Part shown: positions 34,560 to 46,700 of the stretch, in pieces
Position numbering within the stretch: position 1 is the stretch's first letter
Layout: the number at the start of each line of letters is the position of its first letter
From: Fremontodendron californicum
Taxonomy: Eukaryota > Streptophyta > Magnoliopsida > Malvales > Malvaceae
Direction: 5' to 3'
Length of the DNA stretch: 64,000 nt
NCBI GenBank assembly: GCA_030761205.1
Contig: JAULJL010000039.1
Coordinates: 8,008,001 to 8,072,000, forward strand
Made by a program: the position numbers and the translations under genes
The notes under the pieces: generated by a model
The model's database searches: none
Seen by the model: only the letters and a program-made list of their open reading frames with translations
Told to the model about the DNA's origin: nothing

Positions 34560-34816
34560 TAGAGCTGCTTATGGGCCGGGCCGGGCCGCGGCCCAGTTTT
34601 TTTTTTATTTTCTCTGCCCAGGCCTGGCCCTGGGTCGGCCCGCCCGTTTAGGCCCGAAACACTGTTCATTGGAATAAAAAAATAATTTTTTTATTTTTTT
34701 TATTTTTTTATAATTAAAATTAAATAAAATAATATTATAATAAAAATTACTGTTCCGGGCCGGACCGGCCCGGAACACAAAATATCCTGCCCAGGCCCGG
34801 CCCGTGAGCAGGTCTA
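34560..34816. mobile_element. GGCCCGG-type hAT-like MITE nested in the G-rich element
   Basis: The ends are TAGAGCTGCTTATGGG and, on the other strand, TAGACCTGCTCACGGG, followed on both sides by GGGCCGGGCC blocks. A perfect 8-bp target duplication AGTATAAC lies at 34552-34559 and 34817-34824. The centre is AT-rich. Non-coding, 257 bp. Confidence 0.88.
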
Positions 34817-35459
34817 AGTATAACCCAAAAGGCCAAAATAATTGAATTATTGTCACTTTTTTACCCTTATAGATTAATTGAATTATTGTCAAATTTTTTT
34901 TTTCACATCTTTAAAATTTTCAAGAATTTAAAATATTTAGATTGTAAATTCATCATGATATGAGACGTTAAAGTTATAACTTATAAGTACAAAATATAAT
35001 TTACTTTTTGATAAAATTATTATTTCATCATATATATATATATATAATATATTAAATTTTAATTAAATTATTAAAAAAAATTAGAATAAAATTAATAATT
35101 AAAGTTATTGCTTTGTAAAAAAAAAAAAATTGCAATTTGTTTATTTTTATTTTTAGTATTAAATTCGGGTTCGGGTTCGGGCCGGTCTCGGGTTCGGGTC
35201 TATTCGGGTTCGGGCTCATTCGGGTTCGGGCTCATTCGGGTTCGGGCCCATTCGGGTTCGGGTCCATTCGGGTTCGGGTCCATTCGGGTTCGGGCCCATT
35301 CAGGTTCGGGTCCATTCGGGTTCGGGCCCATTCGGGTTCGGGCTTTTTCGGGTTTGGGTTTTTGACTTTTTGGTCAAATCGGGTTTGGGCGGGTTCGGGT
35401 TCGGGTTTTCCTGGGCGGGTTTTCGGGTTCGGGTTCATTTTGCCACCTCTAGTTTTTTT

Positions 35460-35802
35460 ATACAAATATAGCCAAAAAAAATATCAAAATATCGTTAATT
35501 TCGGATTAATTTTCAAAATTCGCTTCTTTTTTTACTAGCTGGAAAATCGTCATCCCCATGATTTCCCAGTGTAAAAATTAGCATTTTGGCAAAAAACACC
35601 AAGGGAAATCGCCACCCCTCTTTGGCGATTTCCCTTTATATAATTTGCAAATTTCATCAAGGGAAATCGTCATGGGGGTGGCGATTTCCCTTGATGAAAT
35701 GTTTTTTTTTTACTTAAATTAAAAAATAAATTTTTAAATTATTTTTAAATTTGTAAGTTTTGTTTTTTAATTTTAAAAATTATAAATTAAATTAAAATAT
35801 TT
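35460..35802. repeat. Left terminal inverted repeat of the MULE with hairpin array
   Basis: Contains three short palindromes: about 35539-35569 (CTGGAAAATCGTCA...GATTTCCCAG), 35601-35638 (AAGGGAAATCGCCA...TGGCGATTTCCCTT) and 35656-35698 (AAGGGAAATCGTCA...GATTTCCCTT). Then AT-rich sequence that mirrors the right end. Confidence 0.85.
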
Positions 35803-36330
35803 TCTAGGTTTGGTTATTTATTTTTTTTAAATATATATTAAAAATGTAATTTAATTTATTATTAAAATTTTATAAAAAATAAAAATATATTTCTTATTAA
35901 AATTTATGATTAAAATTTTATAAAAATAAAATTTTATTTCTTATTAAAATTTTATTATTTAAGAAAATTAAATTTCTTATTAAATTTAAAAATGGTAAAA
36001 AAAAATTCTTATTAAAATTAAAAAAAGAAAATAATATTTCTTCTTAAAATTTTATATCAAAAATTTTATTTGTTATACTTTTTTAATATTATAAAAACTA
36101 AAATTTAATTTATTATTAAAAATTTATGAAATATACTATTTTATTGCTTATTAAAATTTTAAAAATAACATTATATTTCTTATAAAATTTTTATATCAAA
36201 ATTTTTATTTCTTATACTTTTTTAATTTTATAAAAAAATAAAATATAATTTATTAAGTATACTATTTTATTGCTTATAAAAATTTTAAAAATAAAATTAT
36301 ATTTGTTATACAATTTTAATTTTATGATGT

Positions 36331-37045
36331 AGAAAATATTGGAATTGGATTCCTTCTGCAATCGATGAGACTGATGATTTAGGGTTTGGGAGAGGTTTTA
36401 GCTATTTTTCAGTCCATCAAATGCTGCAGAAAATATTGGAATTGGATTCCTTATGCAATGGATGAGACTGATGATTTAGGGTTTGGGAGAGGTTTCAGCT
36501 ATTTTTCAGTCTATCAAATGCTGCAGAAAATATTGGAATTGGATTCCTTCTGCAATGGATGAGACTGATGATTTAGGGTTTGGGAGAGGTTTCAGCTATT
36601 TTTCAGTCCATCAAATGTTGTAGAATGGAATTGGATTCCTTCTGCAATGGATGAGACTGATGATTTAGGGTTTGAGAGAGGTTTCAGCTATTTTTCAGTC
36701 CATCAAATGCTGCAGAAAATATTGGAATTGGATTCCTTCTGCAATGGATGAGACTGATGATTTAGGGTTTGGGAGAGGTTTCAGCTATTTTTCAGTCCAT
36801 CAAATGCTGCAGAATATATTGGAATTGGATTCCTTCTGCAATGGATGAGACTGATGATTTAGGGTTTGGGAGAAGTTTCAGCTATTTTTCAGTCCATCAA
36901 ATGCTGCAGAAAATATTGGAATTGGATTCCTTCTGCAATGGATGAGACTGATAATTTAGGGTTTGAGAGAGGTTTCAGCTATTTTTCAGTCCATCAAATG
37001 CTGCAGAAAATATTGGAATTGGATTCTTTCTGCAATGGATGAGAC
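36331..37045 (+). repeat. 97-bp tandem repeat upstream of the MULE transposase
   Basis: Unit starts at 36331, 36428, 36525, 36622, 36714, 36811, 36908 and 37005: seven units plus a partial one. The period is 97 bp except one 92-bp unit with a 5-bp deletion. Each unit contains GATGATTTAGGGTTTGGGAG, whose complement includes the telo-box AAACCCTAA. Few differences exist between units. The repeat ends about 315 bp before the likely transposase start codon. Confidence 0.95.
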
Positions 37046-37358
37046 AAAGGATGGGATTTATCAATCAGATTTTGCATTGAATAAGTTATAACTTTTTCAG
37101 TCAAATAGTCCTAGGCAGAATATGAGAATCAGATTCCATCCTATACAAAGGATGGGATTTGTCATCTGGTACAACATAATGAACCATTATAAATTAATAA
37201 TACTTATGAAGGTTTACAATACCCCCTACAACAGTTTTTCAATCAGATTTTTCCTGAGTGCTAAAACCTCCTCATTCTCATCCTTCTATATTTCTTCTTT
37301 CTTTTGCGGAGTGATAATACCTACATTCTCATCTTTCTTAGTTTCATTACTACACAAC

Positions 37359-40073
37359 ATGAGCAATACAGTGATCGCATTGGTCTACTATAATGGCCAA
37401 ATTCATAATACTGACGAAGGTGCTACCTTTGATTGTGAACGTCCTAAAAGTTTTCGTGTTGAAGAAGACATCACATTAGAGGAACTGAAGCTGCAAATTC
37501 ATACAAAAATTAAAGCTGGAAATAGAAAAAGAGTTTCAGAGGTTAAGTATAGGCATCCTCTTTCTATTGGTGAAGGATGTGTCCGATGTAGAATATTTCC
37601 ACTTGAAGATGATGATGATGTCAGATGCATGTTATATGCTCATGAGACATTTGCAAATGTTGGTGTACTTGAGTTATATGCTGACATAGATGATGTTGAC
37701 GATGATTGTGGCCCTTCAAATGTTCGCACAACAGAAAACTTTCCCATAGAAGATTATGATTCTGGGTCGTTCTATGTTCACACTACATACGACGTTCCCA
37801 CAGAAGAAGTCATGCCCTTATCTCAAGCTACAACTTTTCAGACTTCATTAGTCTCACAAACAATTCCTACTACCCTCGAAGATGAGCCAGCTGGTGTTGA
37901 TCCTGTTCGTCCACGTGGAGTCCATGGTGAAGATGTTGGTGAATTTAGTGAGCAGGAAGAGGATGCTGAATTCGCAAGTGATGACAATAGTGATTCTGAC
38001 CCAGACGTCGTCCCTGCTGAGATCAACACTCATGGAGATCTTCCCCCATATGAGGCTGCATCCCATATGCATACCCTGGATCTGGAGGCAATGCATGTGC
38101 CGGAATTTCCTGAGTATGCTCATACATTAGCTACGCCTCTGACATTTGATCCATCTGCAGTTGATCTGTGTGTTGGGTTACAATTCCCAACGAAAGAAGC
38201 TGTGCTTTCAGCTATCAAGCACTATAACATCAAAAACTCTGTAGATTACAGAGTAATTGAATCTGAACGGACGAAATATTATGCCAAGTGCGTAATGTAT
38301 GGGAATGGGTGTAATTGGAGAATAAGGGCAATTTTTATGAAGAAGAAACAGGTATGGGAGATTAGAAAATATGAAGGGCCTCATACTTGCACATCGGGGA
38401 GGATTTCACAAGATCATTGCAAGTTAGATTGTAACATGATCTGTTCATGCATTTTGTCATTGGTCCAAGCAAATCCGGAGATTTCCGTTTCAGTTTTGAT
38501 CGCTGAGATGCGAATCCGGTATGAATACATCACCTCTTACAAGAAAACATGGAAAGCAAAGCAAAAGGCAATTGTTCGAGTATTTGGCGATTAGAAAAGA
38601 TCGTACAATGAGCTACCTAAATGGTTAGGTGCAATGCAACATTTCGTGCCTGGTACAATTGTGGAATTGCAAACGGTACCTGCATATCACGGTGATCGAC
38701 TGGTCCAGGGTAAAAAATATTCTATCGACTATTTTGGACATTTAAGTCGTGCATTGAAGGGTATCCGTATTGTAAACCTATTGTGCAAATAGACGGTACT
38801 TTCTTATATGGAAAATACAAAGGCACATTATTGTTAGCTATTGCACAAGATGGCAACCGAAACATACTGCCAATTGCCTTTGCCATTGTGGAGGGTGAGA
38901 CAACAGAGGTTTGGTCATTCTTTCTCACTAACTTCCGTAGACACGTGACAAAACAGCCTGGCATTTGCTTGATGTCTGATCGACATGAAGCCATCAAAGC
39001 TGCGATTAGACGCGATGGTAGTGGATGGAATCCTCCACATGCATATTCAGTGTACTGCATTCGACACATTGCAGCGAACTTTATGAAAAAGTTTAACAAT
39101 AAGGAATTGCGTCGACACATTGTTAACATGGGTATGGAATCAAATCATAGTTATTTTATCTCTTATATTTCGTTTAGTATATAAAATAATACTGAAATTC
39201 ACAAGTTTTTTGTTTTAAAATTTATTAGGATACGAGTTGAGGCGACCGAATTTTCATTTCATGTATGACAATCTTCGTGGAGAAAATGCAGAGGCGGCTA
39301 ATTGGCTTGATAGGATCCCCAAGGAGAAGTGGGCCCAGTCATATGATCAAGGAAGACGTTCTGGCCATATGACAACCAACCTAGCTGAATCTATCAATTC
39401 GGTGTTGAAGGGAACGCGTCATCTTCCCATTACTGCTTTAGTGCAATCAACATATTATAGGTTGGCTACACTTTTTGTTAAGATGGGGAACAAGCAAATT
39501 GCAATGATGGAGGGAGGGCACACATATTGTGAAACAGTCACAGAGGCTATGCAAGAAAATCGCAGGAAAGCTAACTCTCACTTCGTTCGTAATTTTACGC
39601 GAGCAAATCAATCTTTTCTGGTTGAAGAGTTAGTTGATCCACAAGAGGGTGTTTCTGCAATGAAGTACAAAGTCAAGCTTAGTGACATGTGGTGTGATTG
39701 TGGAAAGTTTCAAGCACAAAGGTTCCCTTGTTCACATGTAGTTGCTGCTTGTGCACATGTCCATGTAGATTGCATGCAATATGTGGACAAAGTCTATAGA
39801 CTGGAAACTATATTGAATGTTTATAGTAATGAGTTCGAAGCTGTTGGAAATGAAGGTTACTGGCCTCAATATGATGGTCCAAAAGTGTGTCCCAATCAAG
39901 AAATGCGGAGAAATCCACATGGTCGGCCAAAATCAAGTCATATTCGTAATGAAATGGACCTCAGGGAGAAAGGCCAACCAAAACGTTGTGGATTATGCAG
40001 AAATGAAGGTCATAACCGTCGAAATTGTCCGCATCGATCTGGCACATTGGGAGAGACTTCGCATCAACAATAA
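37359..40073 (+). pseudogene. MUDR-type Mutator transposase (one intron), disabled
   Basis: The transposase cuts and joins the element ends. The start at 37359 (MSNTVIALVYYNGQI) is favoured over the longer open frame from 37122, because MUDR proteins open this way. The order is: acidic N-terminal region, MuDR zinc-binding domain (YAKCVMYGNGCNWRIRA, GPHTC; 38188-38390), DDE core with Asp at 38792-38794 (IQ/VQIDGTF), Asp at 38978-38980 (LMSDRHEA), the CIRH block, and Glu at 39387-39389 (NLAESINS), a SWIM finger (CDCGKFQAQRFPCSHV) and a CCHC knuckle (CGLCRNEGHNRRNC). An intron of 97 bp (39132-39228, GT-AG) joins NMG to YELRRP. Lesions: TAG at 38592-38594 and a frameshift near 38715. Confidence 0.92.
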
Positions 40074-40436
40074 ATGAATTACATGTTTTTGTCAACTTAT
40101 CATGTAATTTGGATTATTATTTTACATATAAGGGAAAATGTAATGCAAGTTTTTGTCAACTTATCATGTAATTTGGATTATTATTTTATTTAAAATGAAA
40201 AAAAAAATTATAAAAATATAACTCAATTATATTTGTTTTGACAATTTTTTAAATTAAATAACAACATTAAGATATAAATTAAATAACAACATTAAGATAT
40301 AAATTAAAATAAAATATAACAATTAATTTCCCAACAAATTTTAAAAAAAAAAAACATGAAATGCAAAACATATAAATTTATATATTAGAAATTTAAAACA
40401 CATTATTCTCGTTATATTGATAAAAGTACATTTATT

Positions 40437-43140
40437 CTAATTATTGCGTGGTGTAGAGCAACAGTGTCGAGCTCTTCTAGTGCGTGGTGGTTGCACCCGT
40501 CGTTCAACCTCGTCAGTGGCACGTATTCGCGGTCGACCACGACCTCCTGCTATAACCGCCACTGGTTCCGGTTGTATGTCATCAGTCATTTCTTTCGTGT
40601 CAAAAATTTGAAACCCACTGCTGGATGAGCCAACACCTAGATCACCCATAACGGGAACCTGGCTACTAGATGCACCCATAAATGATGTACCATCAAATGT
40701 TGACGAAGGGGTTCCAAACTGATACATTGATGTTAGATATGCTGAACTTGGACTTAGGATGGGGAGCTGGTCATCTAACCTCGTTCTTGGCGGTGATGGT
40801 CGGTAACACTCATCAGCGTCATATCCGGGGTGACTTACGGAATAACGATGACTGGATGGTACTCCATGATCCCGTTCAGGTTCAGGATGATCAAATGACA
40901 TCCTCGGTGCTGTGAACTCCGATGAGGTCGGTTGACGCGTTCGCCCACGTTGTCGGCGAGGTCTAGGAGCATCCATATCTTGTGTAGGAGGGACTGGAGC
41001 TGAAGTTTGTCCGGTAAATGGCATACTCCTAACATCCTCATACATCGACGGTGGACAAACGAAAGGCCGACCTTCATTTTTATACCATCCTATGTAATCA
41101 TCAGATGGGTTGAAATTATTACCAACAATCGGGTAACCTGTCGGAATTCGTTGAAAACGTATATTCCACCAATGGATCCAATGTTCATGCTTCGCAGGCC
41201 AGAATTCCTCATGACGACCACGCATGTCGATCTTGTGAAGCTTATCAAGGTTCACCGGGGCTGCAGGAATTGGTTGTTGCATCCCAAATTGTCGCAACAC
41301 CCTGTCAGTTTGGTGCCACTCTACATATGAAAAGCATATCAATGCTGTGTTTGCTTTCCATATATTACAATTATTGTAGGCATCCGATGGGAGGCATGCC
41401 ATAATTTCACTTGAGGAATATGACATCCACAGAAACTGCGAATAATTATTACAAATTATTAGTTTCATATGGATTAAATAAAAAAAAAAAACTTCAATGT
41501 AACAATCGAAATATTTACCTTATCATATCCTACTCGATCTAGTCGTACTCTTATACTTGCAAGGTCGCTCGGAGTCTCTGTAAAATCTCTACTACTACTC
41601 CTACTCCACCTATTAAAATGCATATAATATCTTAATGACCTATAAAAATACAAGTTCGTACAAAATTAATAAAATAGTAAAGATTAATACCTGCTTGCAA
41701 GGGGTATACAGCCGAAATATCCACGCACGGAGCAAGAAATGGTAGCCGATACCAAGCCCATGATTGTAGAAGCACTAAACATCCACCTATGTCATGGCTT
41801 TTTGGAACTGTAGCCCGGTAAAGTTCTCTATACAAAACCGCCAAACACGCAGAACCCCAACTATAATTTGCCGCATGCTCTAAATCACGTAGTAATGGAA
41901 GATACATTAAATGTACCCGACTGCTCGATTTGTCAGGCATCAGTAATCCTCCAATCAAACGTAAAATATATGCTCTAGCAGCATATTATATCTGTTGTTC
42001 AGTTGCATGTAATGAAAGATTTTGAAACGATTTCAACCAATTTAGTCTCACCGTTGAGCCAGATACATACTCATCTGGAGGTACCGAGCCCAATAGATTT
42101 TGACACACTTCATTCCAATCTAGCAAGCTTCCACCTGTAACTGCATCGCCATGGATCGGAAGTCCAAGCTGCAGCGCAACATCTTCGAGAGTTACCGTGC
42201 ATTCACCAAATGGAAAATGAAAAGTGTGTGTCTCGGGTCTCCATCGTTCGATCAACGCACTGATTAAGTCGGGTTGTATCAAAAATCGTCGAATTTGAGT
42301 TGCGTGATAAAATCCGGCTCTTCTTAAGTGTCGATAATAGATGGATGCGGGTCCTCCAATGTAAATTTCCTCGAACGTAACACGCGACGAGTTTCCTGTT
42401 ATAATAATAAAAATTAATATATTATAAAACTATAACAATTATAAATTAATAAATAAAACTATAAAATAACAAAACAATAATAATAAAAAATTTAAATTTT
42501 TTTATATAATTATTAAATAATTCAATTATATAATAAATAAATAACTATAAAATTAAAATTAAAAGACAATAATAATTACAAAATTATAAAACAATAATAA
42601 TATAATATAAAATTTAAAATTATATAAAACTATAAAATGAAAAAAATAATAATAATTAAACAATTATAAAACTATAATAATACAAAATAATATAATATAA
42701 AATTTATAATTATATAAAACTATAAAATGAAAAAACAATAATAATTACAAAATTATTATTCTATATAATAATAAAAAGACCATTATAATATAAAAATTAA
42801 AATTATATAAAACTATAAAATGAAAAAACAAAAATAATTAACAAATTAAATAACTATAATAATAAAAAATTAAACAATATAAAAAATAAATAATTATATA
42901 ATTATGAAATCAAAAAACAATAGTAATTAATAAATGATAAAACTATAATAAGCACTATAACATTAAAAATATAAAAATTATAAAACAATAAAACTATAAA
43001 ATTACAAAATTATAATCAATAAAAAATAACTAAAAATGTATAATGTAATACAAATAATATTATAACAATTTACTTACCTCTTTAAATATAACCTCCGATA
43101 TGTGATTTTCTTGCAACCTCAATAGTGATGATGAAGCCAT
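40437..43140 (-). pseudogene. Plant mobile domain (PMD) gene, PP7-long-form-like, inside the MULE
   Basis: The PMD family includes host proteins MAIN/MAIL1 and many transposon-borne copies annotated as 'phosphatase 7 long form'. Proposed exons: 43140-43078 (start MASSSLLRLQENH), 42395-41691, 41609-41519 and 41435-40437, all with GT-AG ends. Signature parts are TFHFPFGECTVTLEDVALQLGLP (near 42170-42240), the LRLIGGLLMPDKSSSRVHLMYL block, WGSACLAVLYRELYRA, and ALICFSYVEWHQTDRVLRQFG with HWIHWW. The C-terminal tail is Pro/Ser-rich and ends with an AT-hook-like GGRGRPRIR. One in-frame TAA lies at about 41986-41988, and exon 1 does not join exon 2 in the correct phase, so either the first exon is misplaced or a frameshift exists. 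It points toward the transposase gene tail-to-tail. Confidence 0.8.
42420..43075 (-). other. AT-rich first intron of the PMD gene
   Basis: About 650 bp of almost only A and T, with ATAATAATTA-type short repeats and no coding signal. Bounded by a GT donor at 43077 and an AG acceptor at 42396-42397. Confidence 0.6.
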
Positions 43141-43446
43141 TTCTAAATATTGTTGTAGAAAAAAAATATTGTTGTAGAAAGAAATTTTGTTGGTAGAAAG
43201 AAATTTAATTGTTAAAGAAGAATGAAAAATGAAGTGGTATTTATAGAAAAGAGTGGTGTGTGTGTGGGGGGAGGGAGGGATTTGAAGGCAACGGTCATTT
43301 GATCGTTGCCTTAAAAAAAATTTGAATTTGAATTTGAATTTGAATTTTTTTGTTTTTTGTTTTTATCTAATTTGTTTTTTGTTTTTAACAAAATTTTCAA
43401 AAATTTTAAATAATAAAATATACCTTACGAATTTTTTTTAATTATA

Positions 43447-43752
43447 AAAAAATATTTTAATTTAATTTATAATTTTAAAAATTAAAAAACAAAACTTACA
43501 AATTTAAAAATAATTTTAAAATTTGTTTTTTAATTTAAGTAAAAAAAAAAACATTTCATCAAGGGAAATCGCCACCCCCATGGCGATTTCCCTTGGTGTT
43601 TTTTGCCAATTTTCAAATTTTTACACTGGGAAATCGCCATGGGGGATGGCAATTTCCCAGCTAGAAAAAAAAAAAAGCGAATTTTGAGAATTAATCCGAA
43701 ATCAACGGTATTTTGGTATTTTTTGTTGTTGCTATATTTGAATAAAAAAACC
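43447..43752. repeat. Right terminal inverted repeat of the MULE with hairpin array
   Basis: The inverted partner of 35460-35802. It holds two palindromes at about 43555-43600 (CATCAAGGGAAATCGCCA...) and 43624-43662 (CTGGGAAATCGCCA...), one fewer than the left end, and ends at a perfect 10-bp target duplication. Confidence 0.85.
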
Positions 43753-43762
43753 TTTCAACTAC

Positions 43763-46700
43763 ACTTGTAGCCTAGTTATTACTTATTAGGATAATTTAAT
43801 TAATTAGGTTGATTATTTTATAAAAATATAATGCATCTTTAGAGTTTAAAGATATTAAATATAATTAATTAATTTAAAATTAAAATTAATTTTTTATTAT
43901 ATTTTATTTTGAAAAAGTTTTTTTTAATTATTATTATATTTTACTACACATATTATTTAGCTTTAGTAACATGTTATTTCAAAATTCAAGATTTTGGCTC
44001 ACTTATAAAGTCTTTAGTAATTAACTTTAAGGTTCAACTCTCCCAATGAATATAAATTTTTGCATTTTACAAATAAACGAATAATGAATTCGGATATCTA
44101 AGGATTTATATCTGAATTCGTTTCGAATACGCTGTGGATAGTAATTTTTATATCCGAATCTGAATATGACTCGAATCCTCAAAAAGCGGAACGAATAGTT
44201 GCGGATATTCGAATCCGCACTATCCATTATCATCCCTAACGAAAACATTAACGGAGGGACCAATTTGTCATCATATTTGCAATCAAAGATCAAATTATTA
44301 CGTTTTGAAGTTTAAGGACTAAAATGATAGATATATCATAATTTGAAGACTATTGGTACTATTTATTCTACGATGAATCAATAATAATATCACTATAATA
44401 AAAATGAGAAATAAATAACAATCAATTAAAAATATTAATAATTTTTTAAAGTAAATTGTCAATTTTTATATAAAATAATTTTAAATTAGTAAATGACTTA
44501 ATTCAATTGTTTTATTTTTTATATGATTTAATAATTTTTGAAAACTTTATTTTTTTTTGACTCAATGTGAATGATTCGTCTAAATCCAATTTGATTTACT
44601 TTAAAACTCAAATCCTTAAATTTAAAATGATTCAAACAATAGAATGCTAAAACTAAATGTCCTTAATTCGAAGTACTCAAATTCAAAATGATTCCAATTG
44701 AATATTACTTGATCCAATCTGTACAATTGCCACCCCTATTACTTACTAAACTATAGTTTTGTTTTTAATCATAAAAAAATTTCATGTGTGTAGCTTTAGA
44801 AGTTAGAACCAAATGGACTTTCCCATAATTATTAGATGGGTCATATCTAAATATATTGCTTACACCTTAAGACAGAAGGAACTGCTATTTTTTTTATAAA
44901 AAAAAAATGGTAATGGCACTTTTTTTTGTGGGATGAAAAGGACTTTAAGCTCTTTTTAATCACCAAATGTTACCTTTTTTTTATCATACTCTGTGAGATG
45001 CCATTTCAATTTTGTACAAAAGATCCAAATATCTTGTAAACAATCACCCCGCATCCCGCATTATCAAGAACATAACCTTTTGAGGCAAAGCTCTTGTGAC
45101 TTTTTAATAATTTTTGAAAACATTATTTATTTGACTAAATTCAACTCAATTATATATTAGAGATGTTCATGGATTGGATTCGAATAAAAAATTTGCTTGT
45201 CCAAGCTTGAATGTTCGTTTTATTATTTAAAATATTTAAAAAATATTTTATATTAATATTAATATATTTTTATAATTAAGTTTAAAATAAAAATATATTT
45301 TATTATTTAAATAATAATTTCGAGACGGACCGGATCAAATCAAATTATCAAAAACTTATGTTAAATTTGAAACAATTCGAACTAGACTGAACGAATAATT
45401 CGACCTATAGACGTACCTACTATATATATTAATCAAAAGTGGCTAGAATAATGGTTTTTTATTGTTTATTTGACTGAAATACTACAAGAGAAAAAGGGAA
45501 GCAGAGGTGTTCGTGATTAGGATTGAGTCCGGTTAAGATCTTTGAAAATTTAGCTTGAGCCCGACCTACTCATTTATTTTATGCTTGTTATTAGAATGTT
45601 TAAATGTTTTTATATTGTTATTTTAATATTTTAATTAATTTATAAGTAAAATTAAATAAAAATAATTTATAACTTAATAATTTAACAATATCCTTGAGCT
45701 GGAGTCGAGTCTTAAAATTGATGCGGTTTACCTAGCAGTTGTTATAAGCTAATTAAGATTCGAGGCCTCTTGACTCTTGAGCTTAAAAGTTAGAGATTTG
45801 GGAAAAAATTGAATTAAAGCAAGCAATTCTATACGGTTTTATGAATATACTAAAAACTCTACTATTTGAATTTCGTCCATCTTTATATTTTGTTATTTTT
45901 TTTAGATATATTATGTTTGTAACTTTTTACTAATACATGTAATTCATAAAAGAAATCATCTTATTTCTTTAATTTACTATCCAAATAATGAGAGAAATTA
46001 AATTTAATCAACTCTTACTGACACTAATTTACTATCCGAATAACAAGGGAGAAATTGAACTTAAGGATCCGTTTTGCAAAAAATGATTTTTGAAAAATGA
46101 ATTTATTTTTTGAAAAAATTGATATTTTTTGTTATTTGAATCATTATGTATATAAATATAATTAATTGAATTATATTTAAATTACAACAACTTTATAAAA
46201 TTAAAAATTTGAATAAAAATTATAAAGACTTTATAATAATTAATAAAAAAAATCATTGGATAAAGTTTTTAAGTCTAGCCTAATTTTTTCTGTTATTCTA
46301 CTTGTTGGCTTATGGGGACCAACAATCACCCTAAACTCATCAAGTGTGCCTTACTAAATCTACACCTGGTAATATTATTAGACACGATAAAAAAATAATT
46401 AAAATACGATATAAATATGATACGACATAAAAAAAATACGGACACGACACGAATACGTGAACATGTCAAAATCTATATAATACAGATTATTAACACATCA
46501 AAATCTATATAAATATAAAACACTTTAAATACGATTATAACACTAAAAATATATATAAATACAATACGAATTCATAAATTATCAAACCCCTTAAACCTGT
46601 TCGTATCACGTATAGAAGTGGGATTCGGCTCTGCTAACTTAAAGGAAATAAAGTTTCTGCTAACTAACAACTATAATTTTTGGTCAAGCAGTTAAGACAA

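Larger units (their letters stand above)
33568..35451. mobile_element. G-rich hAT-like element inserted 9 bp inside the MULE end
   Basis: The ends are TAGAGGTGGCAA and TTGCCACCTCTA, perfect 12-bp inverted repeats. A perfect 8-bp target duplication GTTTTTTT lies at 33560-33567 and 35452-35459. Both subterminal parts (33583-33860 and 35165-35430) are minisatellite arrays of TTCGGG-based units such as CGGGTTCGGGCTCATT. The middle is AT-rich with no transposase. A second element is nested at 34560-34816. Confidence 0.88.
33559..43752 (+). mobile_element. Mutator-like element with MUDR transposase and a plant-mobile-domain gene
   Basis: The ends are GGTTTTTTTAT... at 33559 and its inverse at 43752. 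A perfect 10-bp target duplication TTTCAACTAC lies at 33549-33558 and 43753-43762. Long terminal inverted repeats of about 310-350 bp (left interrupted by a nested hAT-like element, continuing 35460-35802; right 43447-43752) share GATTTCGGATTAAT and hairpins built of GGGAAATCGCCA. Without the nested element and its duplicated target the length is about 8.3 kb. Contents: 97-bp tandem repeats, a MUDR-type transposase on the plus strand and a PMD gene on the minus strand. Confidence 0.92.

Noticed and set aside
36331..37045. CRISPR-like direct repeats
   Set aside because: The repeats are contiguous 97-bp units without unique spacers, in a plant transposon. Tandem repeat, not CRISPR.
36331..37045. 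Interstitial telomere repeat, because of TTTAGGGTTTGGG
   Set aside because: Only one telomere-like word per 97-bp unit; it is a telo-box, not a telomeric array.
37122..37358. N-terminal extension of the MULE transposase frame
   Set aside because: The 79 extra residues are hydrophobic/Ser-Phe-rich and do not resemble MUDR N-termini, which begin like the sequence from 37359. Treated as 5' UTR.
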